From the NCBI GenBank assembly GCA_046052345.1, contig JBJOMN010000023.1, positions 1 to 41,841 of the forward strand: 41,841 nucleotides of DNA. The letters run 5' to 3'. The notes beneath the pieces were generated by a model. It was not told the origin of the DNA. It worked only from the letters and a program-made list of their open reading frames with translations, and ran no database searches. Origin of the DNA: Pollutiaquabacter sp046052345. Lineage in GTDB: Bacteria; Bacteroidota; Bacteroidia; AKYH767-A; 2013-40CM-41-45. The position numbers were made by a program, and so were the translations under genes. Of this stretch, positions 31,325-39,246 are shown one piece after another. The number at the start of each line of letters is the position of its first letter. The stretch's first letter is position 1.

Positions 31325-32425
31325 TCAGGAGACGTTCTCCTTGTCGATGAATCCGCCGCCGATCACATCATCATCTTCGTAGAAGACGGCGCTTTGGCCG
31401 GGGGTGACTGCGGATACAGGCGCATGAAAGACAACCTTTACCTTGTCTCCTACAGCCTGTATCGTCCCGGCGGTTCCGCGGTCCTTGTAGCGGATACGGG
31501 TTACCGCCTCCAAGGGTTCCTCCAAAGAGGAGTATTTCACTAGGTTGACGTCCTTCACCCACATTTCCTGGCGCTGCAAATCACTTTCATCGCCAAGTAC
31601 GACAGTATTTGTTTTAGGCTGTATATCAACTACATATGCAGGTTTTCCTAAAGCAATTTCCAGTCCCTTCCGTTGTCCGATCGTATAAAACGGATAGCCT
31701 TTGTGACGGCCCAGAAACTCCCCTTTCGTATTCACGAAGGCCCCGTTTGCGAGACGGTCTTCCAGATCCGTCACCTGGCGCTTCAAGAACGACCGGTAAT
31801 CGTTGTCAGGTATGAAACAGATCTCGTAACTCTCCGGCTTGTTGGCAAGGTCATGAAAACCCATCCGAGAGGCCATGTCCCGGATTTCGGTCTTATGGTA
31901 GCTGCCGACCGGAAAAATGGTCCTTGACAGACATTCCTGGGTGACTCCCCATAATACGTAACTCTGGTCCTTCCAGCTGTCTTTCCCTTTGCTGATGACG
32001 AAACGGCCATTCTCTTCCCGGACGTTCGCATAATGTCCGGTGGCGATGAATTCACAGTCGAGCCGATCGGCGCGCTTGAGGAGCGCTTCCCATTTGATGT
32101 GCGTATTGCATTTGACACAGGGATTCGGTGTCCTTCCGGCCAGATATTCACTCACGAAGTCATTGATGACGTGGTCGCCGAACTCCTCGCGAATGTCAAG
32201 GATATAATGCGGAAATCCCTTATCGACCGCGATGGAGCGCGCATCGTTGATGGAATCCAGCGAGCAACAGCCCGTTTCCTTTTTCGATCCTCCGGAAGTG
32301 GCGTAGTCCCACGTCTTCATGGTGAGACCGACCACCTCGTAGCCTTGCTCATGGAGCAGCATGGCGGAAACCGAGGAATCGATTCCTCCACTCATGGCGA
32401 CTAACACTCTTCCGTTTTTTGACAC
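31325..32425 (-). CDS. mnmA: tRNA-specific 2-thiouridylase MnmA
   Basis: This 366-residue enzyme adds sulfur at C2 of the wobble uridine (U34) in tRNA-Lys, -Glu and -Gln. The ATP PP-loop SGGIDSS is at residues 12-18. The catalytic pair is Cys103 (NPCVKCN) and Cys203 (YEICFIPD), which form the persulfide relay. The tRNA-binding segment (GHYANV, then KDQSYVLWG) and the C-terminal beta-barrel are present. A perfect -7 box lies upstream, inside the end of the space before the MORN gene. Confidence 0.97.
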   Translation of the reverse strand: MSKNGRVLVAMSGGIDSSVSAMLLHEQGYEVVGLTMKTWDYATSGGSKKETGCCSLDSINDARSIAVDKGFPHYILDIREEFGDHVINDFVSEYLAGRTPNPCVKCNTHIKWEALLKRADRLDCEFIATGHYANVREENGRFVISKGKDSWKDQSYVLWGVTQECLSRTIFPVGSYHKTEIRDMASRMGFHDLANKPESYEICFIPDNDYRSFLKRQVTDLEDRLANGAFVNTKGEFLGRHKGYPFYTIGQRKGLEIALGKPAYVVDIQPKTNTVVLGDESDLQRQEMWVKDVNLVKYSSLEEPLEAVTRIRYKDRGTAGTIQAVGDKVKVVFHAPVSAVTPGQSAVFYEDDDVIGGGFIDKENVS

Positions 32426-32462
32426 GAGTAAAATGCTGGGATTTAAGTGATTATCCCTAGTG

Positions 32463-32470
32463 CAAAGATA
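32463..32470 (-). promoter_or_regulatory. -7 box of mnmA promoter
   Basis: TATCTTTG (32470-32463, minus strand) is a perfect TAnnTTTG about 38 bases before the mnmA ATG. Upstream promoter sequence would lie inside the last codons of the MORN gene; no clear TTG is seen at ideal spacing. Confidence 0.6.
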
Positions 32471-32472
32471 CG

Positions 32473-33225
32473 CTATTCTTTCGAGTCCACCTCGATCGGC
32501 GTATCCGGCTCGAATACAGGGTTGACGGCATCTCCGTGCTTATACTCCTCTCTGGCCTCCTCCTTTCCGTTCGTGTCATACCGGATCCAGGCACCTTCTT
32601 TCAGTCCGTCGACGTAGACACCTTGCTGCCAGACCTTGCCGTTTGGATGAAAGATTCGAACCGTTCCTTCGAAACCACCGTCCCTCATCTTGCCTTCGAT
32701 CTTCAGTGTTCCTGACGCAAAATACTCGACATACGGACCTTCCATTTTTCCCCCTTTGAAGTTGACGGAACGCGCCGGTTTCCCATCCGGATAATAATCC
32801 GTGGAAACACCCTCCTTGCGACCTTTCACGTACCGCTCTGTCGCAGTGAGAACACCCTTCTCGTCAAACAAATTCCAGACGCTGTCCCTTTCCTGTCGCA
32901 CATACCTGCCTCTCCCGATAACGGTTCCGGTCTCACTGTAAAGGGAAGCATCACTCACCTCGGTCGTGCCACGAAAAACAAGCCTGGACTGGACCTTGCC
33001 CGAAGGATAGTAGGTGATGAATTCTCCTACCCGTTTGCCGTCCTTGTACCGACTGATGGAGAAAAGCGTATCGGTACGATAGTATCTTTTCCAGACCCCC
33101 TGCTTGAGCCCTTTCTTATCGACACGGTTGATGGTATCGCCCTTGAACACCTGATACGTCTGTGCCTGCACTGCAGGCAGTATGAAAGTACAGGAGAGCG
33201 CTACGCTGAACAATAACCTCTTCAT
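32473..33225 (-). CDS. MORN-variant repeat protein (YwqK-like), exported
   Basis: This 250-residue protein has a signal peptide (MKRLLFSVALSCTFILPAVQA) and about eight MORN-like repeats of 20-24 residues. Examples are VGEFITYYPSGKVQSRLVF, EGVSTDYYPDGKPARSVNF, EGPYVEYFASGTLKIEGKM and EGAWIRYDTNGKEEAREEY. Such repeats form an elongated beta-hairpin stack. Some databases call the family a YwqK antitoxin, but nothing here suggests a toxin-antitoxin role. The ATG at 33225 is supported by the signal peptide and by a perfect -7 box five bases upstream. Confidence 0.87.
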   Translation of the reverse strand: MKRLLFSVALSCTFILPAVQAQTYQVFKGDTINRVDKKGLKQGVWKRYYRTDTLFSISRYKDGKRVGEFITYYPSGKVQSRLVFRGTTEVSDASLYSETGTVIGRGRYVRQERDSVWNLFDEKGVLTATERYVKGRKEGVSTDYYPDGKPARSVNFKGGKMEGPYVEYFASGTLKIEGKMRDGGFEGTVRIFHPNGKVWQQGVYVDGLKEGAWIRYDTNGKEEAREEYKHGDAVNPVFEPDTPIEVDSKE

Positions 33226-33230
33226 GCTGT

Positions 33231-33238
33231 CAAAGATA
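33231..33238 (-). promoter_or_regulatory. -7 box of the MORN gene, leaderless position
   Basis: TATCTTTG (33238-33231, minus strand) is a perfect TAnnTTTG that ends five bases before the ATG at 33225. The mRNA should have little or no 5' leader. Confidence 0.6.
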
Positions 33239-33274
33239 AGGAGTGGTGAAGAGAACCCGATGCCTTTCAAAGGA

Positions 33275-33303
33275 TTTGATTCCGTCAAAATTTCTTTACA
33301 TTG
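33275..33303 (+). promoter_or_regulatory. Likely promoter of the peptide transporter gene
   Basis: TTTG at 33275-33278, an 18-base spacer and TACATTG at 33297-33303 resemble the Bacteroidota promoter with one T missing from the -7 box. It is back to back with the MORN promoter, and the leader would be about 18 bases. Confidence 0.45.
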
Positions 33304-33325
33304 CGGCAAACAAAACGGCTTTCTT

Positions 33326-34879
<1,554 letters not shown>

Positions 34880-34880
34880 T

Positions 34881-34900
34881 GATGCAGAATGCAGAATGTT
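34881..34900. repeat. Short ATGCAGA repeat after the transporter gene
   Basis: GATGCA-GAATGCA-GAATGTT forms a degenerate short-period array directly after the transporter stop. It is followed by text resembling CCTGAAACCTGGAA. The array after GAPDH (30560) has the same order: short repeats, then a CTGAAAACCGGAAACCT-like stretch. Confidence 0.4.
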
Positions 34901-34976
34901 AAATGAGTACTGCTCATCAGACGGACCCTGAAACCTGGAATCTAGAACCGGCATTGAACAACTAATTCCCTGAGCA

Positions 34977-35504
34977 ATGCAACTTCGCATTTCGTTCCTG
35001 CTACTTCCTCTCCTGTTTGCACTTTACGCATGCGATGCGGGGGCGCAGAAGTCGCACGAAGAGGGCCCGATACATTGGATGAGCCTTCAAGAAGCATTGT
35101 CCAAGCAGAAATCCTCTCCAAAGAAGATTTTCATAGACATGTACACCGACTGGTGCGGCTGGTGCAAAAGGTTGGATGCCACCACGTTCAAGGACTCAGC
35201 GGTAGCAGCCTACATGAACTCGCATTTCTATCCTGTCAAAATGGACGCGGAAACGAAAGATACGATTGTCTTCAAAGGGACCACCTATCATTTCAAGCCG
35301 GAATACAAATCCAACGAGCTGGCTGCCTACCTGCTCAGCGGCCAGATGTCGTACCCGACCGCCGTCTACCTAGACGAGGAGCTGAATGTCATCACCCAGG
35401 TCCCCGGGTTCATGACCGGAGAGCAACTATTGCCTATCCTGCGTTTTTTTGCCGAGGACATATACAAAAGCAAGACCTGGGAGGAGTATTCGCGCGGGAA
35501 ATAA
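34977..35504 (+). CDS. Thioredoxin-like (DUF255-type) lipoprotein
   Basis: This 175-residue exported protein has a signal MQLRISFLLLPLLFALYAC whose cysteine at 19 may be lipidated. The thioredoxin fold carries the active site WCGWC in IDMYTDWCGWCKRLDATTFKD, with the cis-Pro region SYPTAVYLDEELN. It matches the short SoxW/DUF255-like thioredoxins that reduce or isomerise periplasmic disulfides. It lies 97 bases after the peptide transporter and has no clear promoter of its own. Confidence 0.87.
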   Translation: MQLRISFLLLPLLFALYACDAGAQKSHEEGPIHWMSLQEALSKQKSSPKKIFIDMYTDWCGWCKRLDATTFKDSAVAAYMNSHFYPVKMDAETKDTIVFKGTTYHFKPEYKSNELAAYLLSGQMSYPTAVYLDEELNVITQVPGFMTGEQLLPILRFFAEDIYKSKTWEEYSRGK

Positions 35505-35526
35505 TCACCCTATTATCAAAGAGGGC

Positions 35527-35555
35527 TTGAATTCCCGATAATTTACTTATTTTTG
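35527..35555 (+). promoter_or_regulatory. Promoter of tRNA-His
   Basis: TTG at 35527-35529, an 18-base spacer and a perfect -7 box TATTTTTG at 35548-35555 place the transcription start at about 35560, 25 bases before the tRNA. Confidence 0.7.
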
Positions 35556-35560
35556 CGGCC

Positions 35561-35580
35561 CCGCTCCCTCAAAGGAGCGG
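35561..35580 (+). other. Leader hairpin just upstream of tRNA-His
   Basis: CCGCTCC (35561-35567) pairs perfectly with GGAGCGG (35574-35580) around a six-base loop. It would form the first 20 bases of the precursor transcript and ends six bases before the mature tRNA. It may protect the 5' end or guide RNase P. Confidence 0.5.
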
Positions 35581-35586
35581 TTCATG

Positions 35587-35660
35587 GTGATTGTAGCTCA
35601 GTTGGTTAGAGCGCCAGATTGTGGCTCTGGAGGTCGCGGGTTCGAGTCCCGTCTTTCACC
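35587..35660 (+). tRNA. tRNA-His (GTG anticodon)
   Basis: The cloverleaf is clear: D arm GCTC/GAGC, anticodon stem CCAGA/TCTGG around TTGTGGC (anticodon GTG), variable loop, and T arm GCGGG-TTCGAGT-CCCGT. The preceding G at 35586 can serve as the extra G-1 that histidyl-tRNA synthetase needs, opposite discriminator C73. The acceptor stem GTGATTG/CTTTCAC has two adjacent U-U oppositions at positions 5-68 and 6-67. CCA is not encoded. Confidence 0.93.
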
Positions 35661-35669
35661 CGGTAACAG

Positions 35670-35697
35670 GCCCGCTGCTTATTTTCAGCGGGCTTTT
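35670..35697 (+). terminator. Terminator of tRNA-His
   Basis: An eight-base-pair GC-rich stem (GCCCGCTG with CAGCGGGC) around an eight-base loop is followed by TTTT. It closes a single-tRNA transcription unit. Confidence 0.85.
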
Positions 35698-35724
35698 ATC
35701 ATTTTTCGGGCCGTCTCCAATCCG

Positions 35725-35732
35725 TAACTTTA
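35725..35732 (+). promoter_or_regulatory. -7-like box of the copper ATPase gene
   Basis: TAACTTTA at 35725-35732 matches TAnnTTTG except for the last base and lies 10 bases before the ATG. A T-rich TTTTTC lies 17-18 bases upstream in the -33 position. Confidence 0.45.
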
Positions 35733-35742
35733 CCTCACCGTC

Positions 35743-37911
35743 ATGGACAACAAGATCCTGCTGAACGTAGAGGGAATGGATTGCGCCAACTGCGCGACGA
35801 CCATCACGCGGTCCTTGGAAAAGGCAGGCTTCGGCCATGTGCAGGTCAACTTCGCCACCGGCGAGGTACAGTTCGAGGAAGTACTTTCCGGGAAGACCGA
35901 TGACGCGATTGAACGGATCGAGGAATTGGGATATCAGGTAGTCGGAAGGTCCGACCGGACCGTCACATCTGCCTCTGAAGAAATCACCAGACATGATCCC
36001 GGCAAACCACTTCGAATTAAACTGGCTTTTTGTGCGCTGCTGACTTTGCCGCTCATGGGGCATATGGTCTCCCCTGCCCCGCTGCTTCACGACGCCATTT
36101 TCCAACTGGTCCTTTGCACGCCCGTCATGATAGTCGGCTGGCTGCAGTTCGGGCGCAGCGCATGGAAATCCTTGATGGCAGGATTTCCTAACATGGACGT
36201 TCTGATCACGATCGGTTCCGGCTCGGCCTATTTTTACAGCCTGTCGGGGACCTTGATGTACCGGGGTTCAGCGACCGTCCATGAGTATATGTTCTATGAA
36301 ACAGCCGCGAGCATCGTCACCCTCATCTTCGCCGGCAACCTCATCGAACAGCGCGCAGTTCGTCAGACCACTTCTTCCATCCGCTCCCTCACATTGCTTC
36401 AACCGGAGACGGCGAAGAAGCTCGTAGCAGAAGAAAACGGAACGGAAAGAATCGAAAGCATCAAGGTGGCGCTGCTCAATACCGGCGACATCGTCCGTGT
36501 GAACGAAGGCGACCGTATCCCGGTGGACGGAAAGATCCTTTCAGGATCCGCTTGGATTGACGAGTCGCTGCTGACGGGAGAAAGCATTCCGGTAAGCAGG
36601 AAATCCGGAGACCGCACCATCGCCGGCAGCCTGTGTACCGGAGGGTCGCTGGTCATTGAAGTGACGGCTACCGGTAAGGCGACTGCGCTTTCAAGGATCA
36701 TCGACCTCGTTAAGAACGCTCAGCACGACAAACCTTCCATTCAACGGCTGGGCGACCGGGTCAGTGCGGTATTCGTACCCGCCGTGGTCGTCATATCCCT
36801 TGTCACTTTCATCATTTCGAAGGTAATGCTTGCGCTGCCGCTTTCAGAAGCTGTCATGCATGCCGTAGCCGTGCTGGTGATCTCCTGCCCTTGCGCGATG
36901 GGTCTGGCCACTCCTACCGCCGTGATGGTAGGTATCGGCCGTGCCGCCCGTAGCGGCGTACTTATCAAAGGAGGAAGCACAGTGGAAGAACTTGCCCGGA
37001 CGAAGACCGTCGTGTTCGACAAGACCGGCACCCTTACTAACGGCAAGTTCCGTCTGGTGCGCTTCAACGTCACCGAAGGCGACGAACAGGAGTTACGACG
37101 CATACTCCTCGCCTTGGAAAAGAACAGTTCCCATCCGATCGCCAAGGCGGCAGTGGAAATACTGCAGGCCGAATCCAACGATGTTCCGCCCTTGGTGTTC
37201 AACAAGGTGCAGGAGGACAAAGGCATAGGCATCAACGGCTGGGACGCCGAAGGTCATCTTTTCAGTGCAGGGTCCTTTGTCATGGCACAGCACCTGACAA
37301 AGGACGATTCACACGGCATTTATGTGCTCAAGGACAACCGGTTGATAGGGACAGTAGACATCGAAGACGATATCAAACCGGACGCAGGACAGACCGTATC
37401 GGCGTTGCGCAAAGCCGGCATCCGTGTGGTATTGCTGAGCGGCGACCGACGTGAGATCTGCGAATCGGTGGCCCGACAGACAGGTATTGACGAAATATAC
37501 TTCCGGAAATCACCTGCCGAAAAAACAGAGATCGTACGTCGACTTTCTGCAGAAAGCCCTACGGTCATGGTCGGGGACGGTATCAACGATGCCCCTGCAT
37601 TGGCCCGCGCCTCGGTAGGCGTATCCCTCAGCGGCGCTACGGACGTGGCGATGCAGTCGGCCAAAGTGGTGCTGTTGAGGCAGGATGAAACCGGCGCATT
37701 GTTGAGCGCGCTTTCAATCGCCCGTCACACCTACACCACCATCCGCCAGAACCTGTTCTGGGCATTCCTGTACAATGTGGTGGCTATTCCTTTCGCCGCT
37801 GCCGGATTTCTGAGTCCGATGATCGGAGCGCTCTCCATGGCCTTCTCGGACGTGGTAGTGATCGGAAATTCCCTGCGCCTGAACATCAAACGGATCGACA
37901 ACCGTCTCTGA
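35743..37911 (+). CDS. copA: Heavy-metal P1B-type ATPase, copper type
   Basis: This 722-residue metal-efflux pump has one N-terminal metal-binding HMA domain (GMDCANC, Cys14 and Cys17). It has the actuator LTGES at about 278-281, the transmembrane metal site CPC at 382-384, the phosphorylated DKTGTLT (Asp426), SSHPIA for nucleotide binding and GDGINDAPA. CPC plus YN in the next helix indicates Cu+. The last helix reads MAFSDVVVIGNSLRL where classic CopA proteins have SS, so specificity is slightly uncertain. The glycosyltransferase gene begins one base after the stop. Confidence 0.94.
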   Translation: MDNKILLNVEGMDCANCATTITRSLEKAGFGHVQVNFATGEVQFEEVLSGKTDDAIERIEELGYQVVGRSDRTVTSASEEITRHDPGKPLRIKLAFCALLTLPLMGHMVSPAPLLHDAIFQLVLCTPVMIVGWLQFGRSAWKSLMAGFPNMDVLITIGSGSAYFYSLSGTLMYRGSATVHEYMFYETAASIVTLIFAGNLIEQRAVRQTTSSIRSLTLLQPETAKKLVAEENGTERIESIKVALLNTGDIVRVNEGDRIPVDGKILSGSAWIDESLLTGESIPVSRKSGDRTIAGSLCTGGSLVIEVTATGKATALSRIIDLVKNAQHDKPSIQRLGDRVSAVFVPAVVVISLVTFIISKVMLALPLSEAVMHAVAVLVISCPCAMGLATPTAVMVGIGRAARSGVLIKGGSTVEELARTKTVVFDKTGTLTNGKFRLVRFNVTEGDEQELRRILLALEKNSSHPIAKAAVEILQAESNDVPPLVFNKVQEDKGIGINGWDAEGHLFSAGSFVMAQHLTKDDSHGIYVLKDNRLIGTVDIEDDIKPDAGQTVSALRKAGIRVVLLSGDRREICESVARQTGIDEIYFRKSPAEKTEIVRRLSAESPTVMVGDGINDAPALARASVGVSLSGATDVAMQSAKVVLLRQDETGALLSALSIARHTYTTIRQNLFWAFLYNVVAIPFAAAGFLSPMIGALSMAFSDVVVIGNSLRLNIKRIDNRL

Positions 37912-37912
37912 G

Positions 37913-39115
37913 TTGAACACATCCTCACACCGCCCTCTGGAAGTACTCCTGCTTCCGCGCTGGTATCCCGGCAGAACGGACCCTCAACTGGGCGTCTTCA
38001 TCCAAAAACATGCGCGGGCGATCGCATCCCTGCACCGCGTCACTGTCTTCTATGCTACAGGGGACGATCTGCTCCGTCCGGGCGAGATCCGGAAAGATAT
38101 CGTGCGTAACGAAGGACTCACGGAACACCTGTATTACTTCGGCAAGGGCGCTTCTGCGGCAGGACGATTCAGGAACCTGTTCTATTACCTGAAATGCTGG
38201 AGGAGATTCCGGAGAGAACTCCGGATGTTCCGGGAAGACGGTTACAAACCGGACCTTGTGCATGCTTATATCATCCTGCGGACTGCGCTATTGGCATGGC
38301 TCATCAGCCGCAGACACCGCATCCCCTTTCTGATCAGCGAACAATGGTCGGGATTCGTCAGTGGCGGTTATGAAAAAACAGGCCGGCTCAGGAAATCGCT
38401 CATCCGTACCGTTTTTTCAAAAGCCGACGGTGTCAGTGCCGTATCCTTCTTCCTCAAGAAGAACATGGAACGGATCTTCCGCAGAAAAGACATTGAAGTG
38501 ATCAGCAACATCATCGAACCCGAAGTGCCGGAAGGTACTATGCGCATCGACACTACTGTCCGTATTGCAATGGTGGCAGACCTTGTCGATGAGATCAAGA
38601 ACATCAGCGGCGTATTGCGCGTGATGAGCCTGTTGGTGACGACACGTCCCGAAGTACGACTGACCATCATTGGCGGAGGCAGGGATGAAGAAAAACTGCT
38701 GCGCCTTTCCCGCGAGCTCGGATTAAGCAACGGTATCGTGGAATTTCTCGGCCGAAGGGACAATCCCGATGTGTACCGGTTGCTTACCGGCAGTGATTTT
38801 CTGGTGATGAACAGCCGCTTCGAGACTTTCTCCTTGATTTGCGCGGAAGCCTTGCGCTGCGGCAAGCCTGTAGTGGCCACGCGCTGCGGCGGACCGGAGG
38901 AGATCATTCATGAAAGAAACGGCATTCTCGTCCCGGTGGACGATGAAGAAGCGTTGCTAAAGGCTTTGGAAAAGATGTGTTCCACTCATTCGGATTACAG
39001 GCCGGAATCCCTGATGGCCGATGCAGAATCAAGGTTCGGTATGGACGGTGCGGCGCAGGGATTCGACCATTGGTACCGAAGTTGCCTCGGGCAACCGCCT
39101 ATTGCTCAAGAATGA
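37913..39115 (+). CDS. GT4 family glycosyltransferase
   Basis: This 400-residue retaining glycosyltransferase of GT-B fold probably transfers a sugar from a nucleotide donor during surface polysaccharide synthesis. The N-terminal half has LLLPRWYPGRTDPQLGVFIQKHARAI, typical of GT4 acceptors. The C-terminal half has the EX7E element ETFSLICAE and the donor-binding RCGGPEEIIHERNGILVP. The start is a TTG at 37913, one base after the ATPase stop; no ATG fits the family N-terminus. There is no other polysaccharide gene nearby. Confidence 0.9.
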   Translation: MNTSSHRPLEVLLLPRWYPGRTDPQLGVFIQKHARAIASLHRVTVFYATGDDLLRPGEIRKDIVRNEGLTEHLYYFGKGASAAGRFRNLFYYLKCWRRFRRELRMFREDGYKPDLVHAYIILRTALLAWLISRRHRIPFLISEQWSGFVSGGYEKTGRLRKSLIRTVFSKADGVSAVSFFLKKNMERIFRRKDIEVISNIIEPEVPEGTMRIDTTVRIAMVADLVDEIKNISGVLRVMSLLVTTRPEVRLTIIGGGRDEEKLLRLSRELGLSNGIVEFLGRRDNPDVYRLLTGSDFLVMNSRFETFSLICAEALRCGKPVVATRCGGPEEIIHERNGILVPVDDEEALLKALEKMCSTHSDYRPESLMADAESRFGMDGAAQGFDHWYRSCLGQPPIAQE

Positions 39116-39162
39116 CAATTTTATGACATAAAAACCTCATTATCAAAGAGAAAAGGTGCAGC

Positions 39163-39199
39163 CTGACGTTTGTCAGTGCATTTCATTTATTTACATTTG
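39163..39199 (+). promoter_or_regulatory. Strong promoter with inverted repeat over the -33 box
   Basis: TTTG at 39169-39172, exactly 19 bases, then TACATTTG at 39192-39199 is the best promoter match in the window. CTGAC-GTTT-GTCAG (39163-39176) is an inverted repeat spanning the -33 element and could be an operator. The leader to the ATG at 39247 is about 43 bases. Confidence 0.75.
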
Positions 39200-39246
39200 C
39201 TGACATAGAATAACCTCAACAACTCACCCAACAAATCCAAACTGCA

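Noticed and set aside
32473..33225. Toxin-antitoxin module because of the YwqK label for MORN-variant proteins
   Set aside because: The protein has a signal peptide, no toxin gene is adjacent, and the label is generic.
35512..35523. Twelve-base identity ATTATCAAAGAG here and at 39139-39150, both upstream of promoters
   Set aside because: Its distance to the promoters differs, and a 12-base match is expected by chance several times in a window of this size.
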